Numbered from the stretch's first letter, positions 35,736 through 44,943 are shown. The stretch: DNA of 64,000 nt from Phycisphaerae bacterium (GCA_011050235.1 DRGC01000097.1:1-64000), one strand, 5' to 3'. The notes: a model not told the origin generated them from the letters alone. Translations and numbers: made by a program.

Positions 35736-36270
35736 AGCATGTTCACAGTTAGTAGCGTGGCGGATTCCTGCCTGCCGCAGGCAGGTCCCAATCCGCCACG
35801 TAGGTTTGCCGAAGAACAGTTGGCGCCCTCCCGATGTATCCCGATGTACATCGGGAGGACACATCGGGATGTCCCGCCGCGCAGCGCCGACCTGCACATT
35901 CCAATCCGTCAGGGCGAACCATGCCAGCCCATAGCGGAAGCTATGGGTCAGCGGCGTTGCTATTCTTTCCCGCCAGCCCCGTCATGGGCGACACAATCAG
36001 TCGTCGATTCTTGGCGGAGTCCCATGATGTCATGCGCCGACACCCCCGGGCCCATCCGGTTATTGTGTCGCCCCCAAGGGGCTCAATGACGGTTGGCGGG
36101 CGCCTGTTTACCCACGGCTTCCGCCGTGGGCTCGCATGTTTTGCGTGGGACCAGGATCACCCAAGTCAAACGGGGGACCGCGGCTTGGGCCACTTGTCGG
36201 CAGGTCGTGTTCTTGATAAGCTCTTCGGTGTGCCCGGCTTCTTCATCGCCGGAATAGTGGGACCAAACTT
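35736..36270. other. Repeat-rich intergenic region without a gene
   Basis: This 535-base gap holds the palindrome at 35757-35799, copies of ATCGGGA/ATCGGGAT near 35837-35880, the perfect hairpin CCCATAGC-GGAA-GCTATGGG at 35928-35947, and CCCACGGC-TTCC-GCCGTGGG at 36111-36130. No frame looks coding. It probably accumulated dispersed repeats or transposon debris. Confidence 0.55.
35757..35799. repeat. REP-like double-stem palindrome
   Basis: GTGGCGGATT at 35757-35766 and AATCCGCCAC at 35790-35799 enclose a second stem CCTGCCTG/CAGGCAGG. The arms match the TCCGCC/GGCGGA family at 2715 and 9556. Confidence 0.6.
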
Positions 36271-36681
36271 ATGTGCAGATCATATTGCGCGTTGATGCTC
36301 CTGCTTGTCATGCTGGTGTTGACCGCCGTTCAATGCGACCCAACGGCATCGCCTTCGCTACAGCAGGTCGCAATCGCCGAGCGACGGCATGAGGCCTTTT
36401 CGATCACAATTCCCGGAAAGGCCCCGATCCAACTGGATGGCCAGCCCATCGAAGGCGCCACGCTGGAGCAACAGCTAAGCCGGCTGAAAGAAGTCCTGAT
36501 CGAAAGGCAAAACCAAGCGACAGCCAACAGCGTGCAGCTCTCTGCGATCATCACCCCTAAGGACAACGCGCCTTGGCGCACGGTGGTGGAGGTGTTCAAT
36601 GTTTGCGTGGTTGCCAAGATTAAGACCATCGGCTTTGCGCCGGTCGACAGCCAAGATCCCGAAGGGCCGGCCACCGAATAG
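36271..36681 (+). CDS. Orphan ExbD/TolR-like periplasmic domain protein
   Basis: The 136-residue product has an N-terminal hydrophobic segment (CALMLLLVMLVLTAVQC) and a soluble domain resembling the periplasmic part of ExbD/TolR: ISITIPGKAPIQLDGQPIEG, LSRLKEVLIERQ, VQLSAIITPKDNAPWRTVVEVFNVCVVAKIKTIGFAP. No ExbB/TolQ partner is nearby. The hydrophobic segment lacks the invariant membrane aspartate of ExbD that couples to the proton motive force, so energy transduction is unlikely without a partner. Confidence 0.55.
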   Translation: MCRSYCALMLLLVMLVLTAVQCDPTASPSLQQVAIAERRHEAFSITIPGKAPIQLDGQPIEGATLEQQLSRLKEVLIERQNQATANSVQLSAIITPKDNAPWRTVVEVFNVCVVAKIKTIGFAPVDSQDPEGPATE

Positions 36682-36757
36682 CCGCCCGGGGCGATAGGGC
36701 CGAGCTGCCTGCTTCGCCAAAGCTTCGCAGTCCAGGTCCCTCGACCGTTGCCGCCTT

Positions 36758-38140
36758 CTATCTCTCCGCCGGTTTGAAGGGCACGCCTAGCTTGGCCAGG
36801 TCGCCCTTGATGGCCTCAACCACCTTCACGTGCTCGGCTGTGGGCTGGCCGGTCTTGATGTCGAAGCACTCGGGGTAGCTCTTGCCGCGGTCCGGGTCGG
36901 TGAGCTTGTTCTCGTAGATCGTCAGGAGTTTGGCGACCACCGGCGAGGCTTCCTTGCGCGTCATGCCTGTGGCGCCGAGGGCGATCTCCACACAGCCGCG
37001 CATTTCCATCGGCGTCAGGAAATCCGGGAATAGGGCCCCAGCCGGGTGAGTGGTCTGGCACGATACGCCCGAGGCGATCGCTGCGATCGTGGCGGCGGCG
37101 GCCTCGTAGTAGTAGCTTTCCGTCATCGGCCCGCCGGCTGCGTAGGGCAAGGCCAGCGTCGGCACGTTCGTGTTGCGAGAAATCGCCTGGTTCGAAACAC
37201 TCCACGCCCACAGCACGGGCCGGCTGGTCGAACAGCCCAGCCGCAGGTCCATCGGCAACGACAGGAAGTAGTCGCACTGGTAGACCACGACGCCGAGGAT
37301 GGCATACGCGGTGTTGATTATGGCCATCGCCTCCGGCCCGCCGGCAAAGCCCCCCATGAGCGGGGCGCTGGCCAGCACGCACCGCGTTGGGGAATCTTGA
37401 CACCAGACGACCTTGGTCATCATCTCGAAGTTCGTCTTGAACTCCGCCAGCGTGCCGACGATCACGCAGTCCGATTCCCGCCAGCCGGACGCCTGGCTCG
37501 AGGCCGCTATCGTCCCGCGGGCCGTCCCGGCAGCCGCGACGCCGTTGATGATCGCCAAGCCCTCTCGGCCGACGTCTTTGCACGCCTGCCGCGCGATGCG
37601 AATCGACCGGATCGCGCCGCGGACCTCCGCCGGCGTGTTGGCCATAATCAGGTGGCCGTCGACGTGGTCCAACGCCGGAACACTCATCGAATCGGCCGCC
37701 GCGATCGACGCGTTGCCGCGCACGATCTGCATGGCGATCTCTTCGGTCGACGCCACCGTGCCCGCTCCGACGTGGCACCACGGCCGCGTGTCGCTGTCCG
37801 GCTTGCGAGGGGTAAAGACCCGGGCCTCGGCGCCGTCGCCGAAGTGGCACTGACCGCTGTAGGCAGCTAGGTCGGCCCGGACCTCGTCGGGTGAAAACGT
37901 CACCACCCGCTGGGTATCCTTGAAGTACACGCCGCACCCGACGAAAAACTCCACCGCCGCGGCGAACACACAGTCGGCCAGGGCGTCGTCGGAGGGGACA
38001 GGATCGTCACCGTCGAAGTGCAGATCATACGTCTCGATCAACCCCACCAGCGTCGCGTAGACATAATCGATGTCGAAGTCCTGCTCGTCGAGCTTCGGCC
38101 CTTCGGTCGCCTGCTGACAAATATCAAGAATGTCGCGCAT
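36758..38140 (-). CDS. MtmB-like corrinoid methyltransferase without pyrrolysine (copy 1)
   Basis: The 460-residue product aligns along its full length with monomethylamine:corrinoid methyltransferase MtmB. Matching blocks are VPSDDALADCVFAAAVEFFVGCGVYFKDTQRVV, GREGLAI, GGFAGGPEAMAIINTAYAIL, TPMEMRGCVEIALGATGMTRKE and a C-terminal ECFDIKTGQPTAEH. In MtmB, as I recall its sequence, pyrrolysine 202 follows GRPGMGV; here the equivalent position is Ile198 after GREGLAI, and there is no in-frame TAG. It is therefore a Pyl-independent relative, whose methyl donor is unknown. It needs a corrinoid protein not seen in the window. The ATG at 38140 is 20 bases behind copy 2. Confidence 0.75.
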   Translation of the reverse strand: MRDILDICQQATEGPKLDEQDFDIDYVYATLVGLIETYDLHFDGDDPVPSDDALADCVFAAAVEFFVGCGVYFKDTQRVVTFSPDEVRADLAAYSGQCHFGDGAEARVFTPRKPDSDTRPWCHVGAGTVASTEEIAMQIVRGNASIAAADSMSVPALDHVDGHLIMANTPAEVRGAIRSIRIARQACKDVGREGLAIINGVAAAGTARGTIAASSQASGWRESDCVIVGTLAEFKTNFEMMTKVVWCQDSPTRCVLASAPLMGGFAGGPEAMAIINTAYAILGVVVYQCDYFLSLPMDLRLGCSTSRPVLWAWSVSNQAISRNTNVPTLALPYAAGGPMTESYYYEAAAATIAAIASGVSCQTTHPAGALFPDFLTPMEMRGCVEIALGATGMTRKEASPVVAKLLTIYENKLTDPDRGKSYPECFDIKTGQPTAEHVKVVEAIKGDLAKLGVPFKPAER

Positions 38141-38160
38141 CGCTATCTCTTCGTCATGTC

Positions 38161-39534
38161 CTACGACTTGTACGCAAAGCCCATGGCACGGAGTTCCTCT
38201 TTGACCTCGCCGTAGAGGTTCACGTACTCGGCCGACGGCTTGCCGGTGGCGATGTCGAAGCAGTCCTGATAGCGACAACCCACCGACGCGGTGTCGATGT
38301 TGTCTTCATACTTGGTCAGTAGCTCCAGCGCCAGATCGTTGCCCTGCGAGCGGCTCATGCCGGTGCAGGCCTCGATCAACTCGACGGCCCCGCGCATTTC
38401 CATCGGCGTCACATGGTCGGTCAGCACCGCCTTGGCCGGGTGGGTCGTCTGGGCCGACAGGCCCGAGGGGATCGCCGCGGCGATGTAGGCGGCCGACTCG
38501 TAGAAGAACTGCTTGGTCATCGGCCCAGCGGCGATGTAGCCCAGCGACCAGACGAGTTCCCTGGTGTTGCGGCTGATGGCCTGGCAACTGACGGCTGTGG
38601 GCCAGAGACAATCACGCGGCGTCGAGCAGCCCCGCGTCACGTGGACGGGGAAGACCAGGTGATAGTCGGCGTTGAGCACCAGCCGGCCGAGCAGAACGTA
38701 GGCGGTGTTGAGTACGGCGATCGCGGCCGGGCCGCCGCCGTAGCCGCCGACCAGCACGCCCGACTCGCCGCACACGTTGGCGCCCCAACTGTTTAAGTAG
38801 GTGGCCTTGTTGAGCGCGGCGAAGTTGTACTTCATCTCCGCCAGCGCGCCGACCAGCCAGCCGTCGGATTTCCGCAAGCCGAACTGTGGGACGCTGGCGG
38901 CGATGGTCGCCATCGACGTGCCGGCCGTCGAAATGCTGTTGCCGATCGCCAACCCCGGCCGGCCCGCTTCTCGCGACGCATTGCGGGAAATCTGCACGCC
39001 GCGGATGGCGGCCAGAATCTCCAGCGGCGTGCCGGACAGCACCGGCTCGCCGTCGACGGCGCCAATCGCCGGGCAACTAATCGAATTGGCCTGGCGAATT
39101 CCCGAGTAGGCCTTGACCAGGTTGAAGGCGATCTTCTCGTCGGAAACGAAAATGCCCGTGCCCACGTGGAACCACGGGGGCGTGTCGCTATCGGGCCGGC
39201 GCGGTGTCCACTCGTAGCGGTCCTTGCCTTCGCCCATCACGCATCGCCCGCGCGAGTCGCGCACCGCCGCCAGGACTTCATCGGCGGTGAACTGCGCGAC
39301 GGTGTGCGTGTCCGGGCACCAGAAGCCCGTCGCCTCAACGAACTCCACCGCCGCCTGGAAAACGCGATCGGCCAGATCGTCGTCGGACGGCACGGGCGTA
39401 TTGGGATCGTAGACGATGTTGTGTTTCTCACAAACCGTCCGCAGATTGGCGAAGACAACGTCGAGATCGAACGATTCCGCGTCCATCGTGGGGCCGGTCT
39501 TGATCCGACGACAGATTTCAACGATGTTGAGCAT
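38161..39534 (-). CDS. MtmB-like corrinoid methyltransferase without pyrrolysine (copy 2)
   Basis: This 457-residue protein is the second MtmB homologue and the middle gene of the operon. Key blocks are VPSDDDLADRVFQAAVEFVEATGFWCPDTHTV, GRPGLAIGNSISTAGTS (Gly198 in place of pyrrolysine), VGGYGGGPAAIAVLNTAYVLL, TPMEMRGAVELIEACTGMSRSQ and QDCFDIATGKPSAEYVNLY. The length (457 against 458 in MtmB) and the C-terminal pattern support a TIM-barrel methyltransferase acting with a corrinoid protein. GAGGAG lies six bases before the ATG at 39534. The gene ends with an ordinary TAG stop, as do other genes here. Confidence 0.75.
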   Translation of the reverse strand: MLNIVEICRRIKTGPTMDAESFDLDVVFANLRTVCEKHNIVYDPNTPVPSDDDLADRVFQAAVEFVEATGFWCPDTHTVAQFTADEVLAAVRDSRGRCVMGEGKDRYEWTPRRPDSDTPPWFHVGTGIFVSDEKIAFNLVKAYSGIRQANSISCPAIGAVDGEPVLSGTPLEILAAIRGVQISRNASREAGRPGLAIGNSISTAGTSMATIAASVPQFGLRKSDGWLVGALAEMKYNFAALNKATYLNSWGANVCGESGVLVGGYGGGPAAIAVLNTAYVLLGRLVLNADYHLVFPVHVTRGCSTPRDCLWPTAVSCQAISRNTRELVWSLGYIAAGPMTKQFFYESAAYIAAAIPSGLSAQTTHPAKAVLTDHVTPMEMRGAVELIEACTGMSRSQGNDLALELLTKYEDNIDTASVGCRYQDCFDIATGKPSAEYVNLYGEVKEELRAMGFAYKS

Positions 39535-39554
39535 GGGGCTCCTCGGGGGCTACG

Positions 39555-40703
39555 TTACTGGCTGGGGGTGGTCTTCAGTGTCGTGATGTTCATGTCGCAA
39601 ACGGTCTGCCGAATCGCACCGAGCAGGGCCCGGACGTCGGCGGCGAAAATATGGCCGATATTGCCAATGCGGAAACACGCCGCCTGTGTCAGCTTGCCCG
39701 GGTAGATCACATAGCCCCGGTCGCTCAGGCGGTGATAGAACTGCTCGAAGTCGAAAGCGGGATCATCGGGATAATGGAATGTCGTGATGATATGGCCCAT
39801 GTGCTCCGGCTTGAGATACGGCCGAAATCCCATGGCCGTCATGCCCTCGGTCAACACACGGAAGTTCTCCTCGTATCGCCGCGCCCGGGCGGCGACGCCG
39901 CCCTCGGCCTCCAGCTCCAGCAGGGCCTGGTGGAACGCCAGCAGCGAACTGGTCGGCGGGGTGAAACGGAACTGGCCGTTCGCCTCCAACCCCTCGTACT
40001 GGGCGAGCAGGTCCATCGTCAGCGACCGCGCCCACCCACCGGTCGCCTTGAGGCTGGCGAGCTTGGCCAGAATGAAGCTGAACCCCGGCAGGCCCTGGAT
40101 GCACTTGTTGGCTGAGGAGACCAGGTAGTCCACGCGGCAATCGGCCAGGTTGGTCCGGACCGCGCCGAAGCAGCTCATCGCGTCGACGAAGAACACCTTG
40201 CCGGCCTCGGCGACGACCTCGCCGATGGCTTGGAGTGGGTTCATGATGCCGGTCGTCGTCTCACAGTGCGTCACGCACACGTGCGTGATGGCTCCGTCGG
40301 CGGCGAGTGTGTCGGCGACGGCCGCCGGGTCGATGGGCTGATCTTCGGCGAACTCCAGCGCCTCGACGGCGATGCCCAGCATCCGGGTCATCGTGACCAC
40401 GCGCTGCCCGTACGCGCCGTTGACGGCCACCAGCAGCTTGCCATCGGGCGGAATCGTCGAGGCGACGACCGACTCGAGCCCGCACGTGCCGCTGCCCTGC
40501 ATGAGAATGCAGGTGTATTCATCCTCGCTCGCCTCGCCGACGGCCACCAGGCGGCGGCGAATGTCGCGGACGGTGGCGATGAACTCGGTATCGCGCGAGC
40601 CGACGTCGCGCAGCATGGCTTGCTTGACCGTGGGACTGGTCGTGATCGGCCCCGGAGTGAACAACCGTTTGTCCCGGCCGGGGACCTCTTCAAAACTCGT
40701 CAT
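39555..40703 (-). CDS. phnW: 2-Aminoethylphosphonate--pyruvate transaminase-type aminotransferase
   Basis: The 382-residue protein is a convincing PhnW match: [65 protein letters not shown], the PLP-lysine block [16 protein letters not shown], and [23 protein letters not shown]. It would transfer the amino group from 2-aminoethylphosphonate, or a similar 2-aminoalkyl compound, to pyruvate, yielding an aldehyde. GAGAGGATACG precedes the ATG at 40703. It is the first gene of a minus-strand operon with the two MtmB homologues (20-base gaps). Confidence 0.9.
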   Translation of the reverse strand: MTSFEEVPGRDKRLFTPGPITTSPTVKQAMLRDVGSRDTEFIATVRDIRRRLVAVGEASEDEYTCILMQGSGTCGLESVVASTIPPDGKLLVAVNGAYGQRVVTMTRMLGIAVEALEFAEDQPIDPAAVADTLAADGAITHVCVTHCETTTGIMNPLQAIGEVVAEAGKVFFVDAMSCFGAVRTNLADCRVDYLVSSANKCIQGLPGFSFILAKLASLKATGGWARSLTMDLLAQYEGLEANGQFRFTPPTSSLLAFHQALLELEAEGGVAARARRYEENFRVLTEGMTAMGFRPYLKPEHMGHIITTFHYPDDPAFDFEQFYHRLSDRGYVIYPGKLTQAACFRIGNIGHIFAADVRALLGAIRQTVCDMNITTLKTTPSQ

Positions 40704-40862
40704 CGTATCCTCTCTGTGCCGCTTGGTCAGCCCAGCCCCCAACGAGACCGGCCGGCCAGTGAACTGGCAATAGTGCAGAAGTTCGCTGGAGATGTCAAAC
40801 GTCAGGCCGGAGGGATTTCCCGGCCCGTGCGGGCGGCGGAATCGCCAATCGCCCCGGCCGGT

Positions 40863-40891
40863 TTGGACATTGCCGGACGTGCGAGTATACT
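40863..40891 (+). promoter_or_regulatory. Candidate promoter for the GH123-like/buk/ptb operon
   Basis: TTGGAC at 40863-40868 and TATACT at 40886-40891, 17-base spacer, about 65 bases ahead of the ATG at 40956. The -10 is strong and the -35 weak. Confidence 0.4.
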
Positions 40892-40955
40892 ACCGCGCTA
40901 CGCAGCCTGAGCCGCAGCGCACAGGCCACAGGCAGGAATTTCGCTGGAGTCCACA

Positions 40956-42965
40956 ATGAGTGATTGGGCAGGTCAAGTTGCCCGGATTCACCCCTGGCCG
41001 CCGATGAGAGTCCATCAAGGGGACGCCGGCATCGACGTCAGCGTGTGGGGTCGAACATACCGTTTCGGCAATCGTCCGCTTCCGACGAGCATCGAATCGG
41101 CGGGACGGGAGATCCTGGCTGGGCCCGTTCGCCTGGTCGGCGAGCTAGATGGCGAACTCATCGAATGGGCCGACCAGGGTGCCGGGGTGATGCTCCACAG
41201 CCACAACGACGCCCAGACCGTGCTGGTCGGCTACCAGCGCTGTCAGCGGCTGGTGCTCAATACGGCTGTGTGGATCGATTTCGACGGAGCGATGTTTGTT
41301 GACGTCAAGGTCTTGCCCGGCGAAGGCGTGGAGGATGAGAGCCCCCTCGTCGTGCCGCGCCTGCATCTGGAGATTCCGCTGCGGGCCGAGGCGGCTACGT
41401 TGTTCCACTACTGGCCGCACCGAGGCCAGGGCATCCTGCTGGACCACAGCGCCGACAACAGCGGCGGCATCCCGGCCGAGGGCATGGCCTTGCCGTTCAA
41501 GCCGTTCGTCTGGCTGGGCTGGGAGGAAGGCGGCCTGGGCTGGTTCGCCGAGTCGGCTAAGGGCTGGCAGCCGGCGGATGCGGACCGGGCGATCGAAGTC
41601 GAGCGCGACGGCGACACAGTTGTCCTTCGCCTGCGACTGCTGGACAGTGAGCCGGCCGCCTGGAAGGACCAGCCGCTGACGTGGGCGCGCCGCCCGGGGC
41701 CATTGCTGTTCCGTATGGGCCTGCAGGCCACGCCCGTGAAGCCCTGGCCCGCCGATCTGCACAAGCAGCGCGTGGCGTTTCATGGCAGCCACCACATCGC
41801 CCAAAGCCGCGACCGCCACCAGCCGGACAAGACGGTGTTTGATCGGATGCTCGAAGACGGCATCAACACCGTCATCTTCCATGAGGGATGGCAACCGATC
41901 CAAAACTACGGCTTCTCCGACGAGCCGGACAAGGTCCGCGAGGCGGTCGATCTCTGCCACGATAACGGCATGAAGGTTCTGGCGTATTACGGCTACGAGC
42001 TGGCCAGTCTCGCCCCCGAATGGGGCGACGTGGCCGACGACGTGCTAGTGCTCAACCCCGACGGCGTGCCCGCCGGCGGCTGGCGACGACACCCCCACCA
42101 GCGCGATTACGTCTCCTGCACGAACTCGATCTGGGGCGATGAGCTTGTGCGGCGAATCATCGAGTCGATGGCGACATTCGGCTTTGACGGCCTGTACCTG
42201 GATCAAACCAACGTGCCGTTCGGATGCTGTAACGAGCGTCACGGCTGCGGGTGGCGCGACGCAGCCGGCCAGCTTCATCCGACCTATCCCATCCGGGCTG
42301 CCCGGACGGTCATGCGGCGGCTGTACGATTACATTCACCCGCGCGGCGGCTGGATCGAACTCCATCAGAGCAGTTGCTGCGTGACGCCGACGCTGACGTT
42401 CGCCCATTCCTACTACGACGGCGAGCACCTGCACTGGGAGGAGAAGTTCCGCAACGATCCACTGAACACGGTCGGCTTGGCGGCGTTTCGGGCGGAGTTT
42501 ATGGGCTGGAACTTCGGTATCCCGGCCGATTACATGGCCTCCGGCGAGAAACAGGCCTTCCCGCTGGTCCATGGCTTGCTCAACCGCCCCCTGCCGACGA
42601 AGGCCGAGACCCGTCACCGCCTGTGGGAGGCGTTCGAAACGTTCGATGTTGGCTCGGCTGAGTTCCTGGGGTACTGGCGCAGCGAACTGCCCGTCTCGGC
42701 CGCCCCGGAGACCGTCAAGGCCAGCGCCTACGTCCGCCGGACCCGGGGCGATGGGCCGGCTGAAATGCTGATGGTGGTCGCCAACCTCTCCGGCGATCAG
42801 CCCGTCGACGCTCAAGTCACCGTCGACCTGGCCGCCCTCGGCCTTGATGGCGGCGCATCAGCCCACGACGTCATCGCCGACAAGGCCGTCCCCACCGACG
42901 ACGGGCGAATGGGCTTTGAGCTCGATCCGTTGGACTTCCGCGTGATTCGCCTGGCGGCCACCTAG
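40956..42965 (+). CDS. GH123-like glycoside hydrolase domain protein (DUF6067/DUF4091 type)
   Basis: The 669-residue protein has an N-terminal beta-sandwich (about residues 1-250) and a TIM barrel (270-570) followed by a beta-rich C-terminal part. The sequence FVWLGWEEGGLGWFAESAKGWQ is characteristic of the GH123/DUF6067 group. The barrel has FHEGWQPIQNYG and GFDGLYLDQTNVPFGC as catalytic-region candidates. GH123 enzymes hydrolyse N-acetyl-beta-galactosaminides, but related families are broader. It has no signal peptide. A TGGAG site precedes the ATG; the butyrate-kinase gene follows 20 bases after the stop. Confidence 0.65.
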   Translation: MSDWAGQVARIHPWPPMRVHQGDAGIDVSVWGRTYRFGNRPLPTSIESAGREILAGPVRLVGELDGELIEWADQGAGVMLHSHNDAQTVLVGYQRCQRLVLNTAVWIDFDGAMFVDVKVLPGEGVEDESPLVVPRLHLEIPLRAEAATLFHYWPHRGQGILLDHSADNSGGIPAEGMALPFKPFVWLGWEEGGLGWFAESAKGWQPADADRAIEVERDGDTVVLRLRLLDSEPAAWKDQPLTWARRPGPLLFRMGLQATPVKPWPADLHKQRVAFHGSHHIAQSRDRHQPDKTVFDRMLEDGINTVIFHEGWQPIQNYGFSDEPDKVREAVDLCHDNGMKVLAYYGYELASLAPEWGDVADDVLVLNPDGVPAGGWRRHPHQRDYVSCTNSIWGDELVRRIIESMATFGFDGLYLDQTNVPFGCCNERHGCGWRDAAGQLHPTYPIRAARTVMRRLYDYIHPRGGWIELHQSSCCVTPTLTFAHSYYDGEHLHWEEKFRNDPLNTVGLAAFRAEFMGWNFGIPADYMASGEKQAFPLVHGLLNRPLPTKAETRHRLWEAFETFDVGSAEFLGYWRSELPVSAAPETVKASAYVRRTRGDGPAEMLMVVANLSGDQPVDAQVTVDLAALGLDGGASAHDVIADKAVPTDDGRMGFELDPLDFRVIRLAAT

Positions 42966-42985
42966 CCGCCGGCAGGAGACAGCGC

Positions 42986-44071
42986 ATGGCCGGCCCGGTC
43001 ATTCTGGTGATCAACCCTGGCTCGACCTCCACACGGACGGCGCTCTACGCCGGCGAGGAGTTGCTGGCCGACCAGCACATCGTCTGCAGCGCCGAGGACC
43101 TGGCCGGCTGTGAACAGATCGCCGACCAGAAGGCGTTTCGCGCGCGAGAGGTGCAGGCGCTGCTGGACACACTCGGCCGGTCGATCGGCGACTGCGACGC
43201 GGTCGCCGCGCGCGGCGGGCCGCTCCAGCCTGTGCCCGGCGGCGTATACCGCATCAATGACTCCATGCTCGCCGACGCCGCCAGCGAGGCCTTCACTGAA
43301 CACGTCTCGAAACTGGCCTGCATCATCGCCGCCGAGCTAACAGCCGGGACCGACGTGCCGGGCTTTATCGTCGATCCGGTCTCGACGGACGAGTTCGACG
43401 AGCTGTCCCGCATCAGCGGGCTGAAGGAGCTGCCCCGAAAAAGTCTCCTGCATGCGCTGAACATCAAACGGGCCGCCCGCCGTTTCGCCGAGCAGGCTGG
43501 GCGCGGTGTCGATGAGCTAAACCTGATCGTCGCGCATCTCGGCGGGGGGATCTCGATCGCCGTCTCGCGCGGCGGACGGCTGATCGACGCCGTCGACGCC
43601 AATGGCGAGGGGCCGTTCTCCCCGGAGCGCAGCGGCGGGCTGCGAGTCGATGCGCTGGTGAAACTGGTCACCCAAGGCGATGCGGATTTCGCCGCCATTC
43701 GTAAGCGTCTGACGCGCGAGGGTGGGCTGATGAGCCATCTGGGCACGACCGACGCCCGCGACGTTGAGCGGCGAGCGGGCGACGGCGACGAGCGGGCGAA
43801 GCTGATTTACGAGGCGATGGCTTACGGCATCGCCAAGCACATTGCCGCCCTCGCCGCCGCCGTCGCCGGGCAGGTCGACGCTGTGGTCTTGACCGGCGGG
43901 CTGGCCCGTTCAACAATGCTGACCGACTGGATCGGCCAGCGGGTGGGGTTCCTCGCGCCGGTGCATCTCGAGCCCGGCGAGAATGAAATGGACGCCTTAC
44001 GAGAAGGGGCCGCCCGCGCACTGGCCGGCCAGGAAGCGATTAGGATCTACCCAACAGGACAATGTGAATGA
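42986..44071 (+). CDS. buk: Butyrate kinase-type acyl kinase
   Basis: The 361-residue protein carries the acetokinase-family start ILVINPGSTSTRTALY, the VAARGGPLQPVPGGVYRIN block, HLGGGISIAV, GPFSPERSGGLRVDAL and VLTGGLARSTMLTDWI. Butyrate kinases convert acyl phosphate and ADP to ATP and a carboxylate; branched-chain acyl phosphates are also used by this family. GGCAGGAGA precedes the ATG. It overlaps ptb by 4 bases (ATGA). Confidence 0.93.
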   Translation: MAGPVILVINPGSTSTRTALYAGEELLADQHIVCSAEDLAGCEQIADQKAFRAREVQALLDTLGRSIGDCDAVAARGGPLQPVPGGVYRINDSMLADAASEAFTEHVSKLACIIAAELTAGTDVPGFIVDPVSTDEFDELSRISGLKELPRKSLLHALNIKRAARRFAEQAGRGVDELNLIVAHLGGGISIAVSRGGRLIDAVDANGEGPFSPERSGGLRVDALVKLVTQGDADFAAIRKRLTREGGLMSHLGTTDARDVERRAGDGDERAKLIYEAMAYGIAKHIAALAAAVAGQVDAVVLTGGLARSTMLTDWIGQRVGFLAPVHLEPGENEMDALREGAARALAGQEAIRIYPTGQCE

Positions 44072-44862
44072 ACTCGTTTACAGACGTTCTCACCGAAGCC
44101 CAGCGCATCGGGCCCAAGAAGATCGCCATCGCCGGGCCGCCCAACGAGGAGCTGACCGAGGCGCTCGGCCTGGCCGGCGAGATGGGCATCTGCGAGCCGG
44201 TGATCTTTGACGATGCTCTTTCGGCCGTTGCCGCCACTCGCAGCGGCGAAACCGATGTGTTGATGAAGAGCAGCGTCTCGACCAAGGACTTCATGAAGGC
44301 TGTGCTCGACAAGGACCACGGCCTGCGGAAGGGCAGGTTGATCAGCCATGTGTTTATCTTCGAGGCGTTCGGCCGGCTGCTGATGGTGACCGACGGCGGC
44401 ATCTGCATTCGGCCGACACTGGAGGAAAAGGCCGAGATCATCAAGAACATCATCCCCATCGCGCATCGGCTCGGCATCGAAACGCCCAAGGTCGCCGTGC
44501 TGACGGCCATCGAGAAGGTCAACCCCAAGATGCCCGAGACCGTCGATGCGGCCAAGCTGGCGGAGATGACTATCCCCGGCTGTCTGGTGCAGGGGCCGCT
44601 GGCCGTGGACAACGCCGTCTCGCCCGAGGCGGCTGAGACCAAGGGCATCCCCGGGCCGGTGGCCGGCCATGCCGATGTCCTGCTGGTTTCCTCGGTGGAG
44701 GTGGGCAACATCTTCGCCAAGGGCATCGTCTACTTCTCGAGTTGCCCTGTCGGCGGCGTGGTGGGCGGCACGTCGCGGTCGGTGACGCTTCTGTCGCGAT
44801 CCGACACGACTGCCACAAAGCTTAACACGCTGGCGCTGGGCGTGCTGATGAGCGAGCCGTAG
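44068..44862 (+). CDS. ptb: Phosphate butyryltransferase
   Basis: The 264-residue protein belongs to the phosphate acetyl/butyryltransferase family: KIAIAGPPNEELTEALGLA, HVFIFEAFGRLLMVTDGGICIRPTLEEKAEIIKN, VAVLTAIEKVNPKMPET, QGPLAVDNAVSPEAAETKGI and VGGVVGGTSRSVTLLSRSDT. It interconverts acyl-CoA and acyl phosphate, and with butyrate kinase completes substrate-level phosphorylation from acyl-CoA. It ends the operon. Confidence 0.93.
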   Translation: MNSFTDVLTEAQRIGPKKIAIAGPPNEELTEALGLAGEMGICEPVIFDDALSAVAATRSGETDVLMKSSVSTKDFMKAVLDKDHGLRKGRLISHVFIFEAFGRLLMVTDGGICIRPTLEEKAEIIKNIIPIAHRLGIETPKVAVLTAIEKVNPKMPETVDAAKLAEMTIPGCLVQGPLAVDNAVSPEAAETKGIPGPVAGHADVLLVSSVEVGNIFAKGIVYFSSCPVGGVVGGTSRSVTLLSRSDTTATKLNTLALGVLMSEP

Positions 44863-44888
44863 CCCGCCGGGCGGTGCGATCCAACAAA

Positions 44889-44914
44889 ACGGGCGACCCG
44901 CATGGGCCGCCCGT
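44889..44914 (-). terminator. Rho-independent terminator, mainly for the minus-strand gene
   Basis: ACGGGCG at 44889-44895 and CGCCCGT at 44908-44914 form a stem extended inward by CCC/GGG around a GCAT loop, with one A-C mismatch. On the minus strand the stem is followed by TTTTGTTGG. It lies between convergent ptb and the Arg/Gly-rich gene. Confidence 0.7.
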
Positions 44915-44943
44915 TGCTGTTGCGCTGATTTGCCCGGCCGCGA

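Noticed and set aside
36758-39534. Pyrrolysine coding in the MtmB-like genes
   Set aside because: Neither gene has an internal TAG, and TAG terminates several ordinary genes here (for example nrdJ), so amber recoding is not supported.
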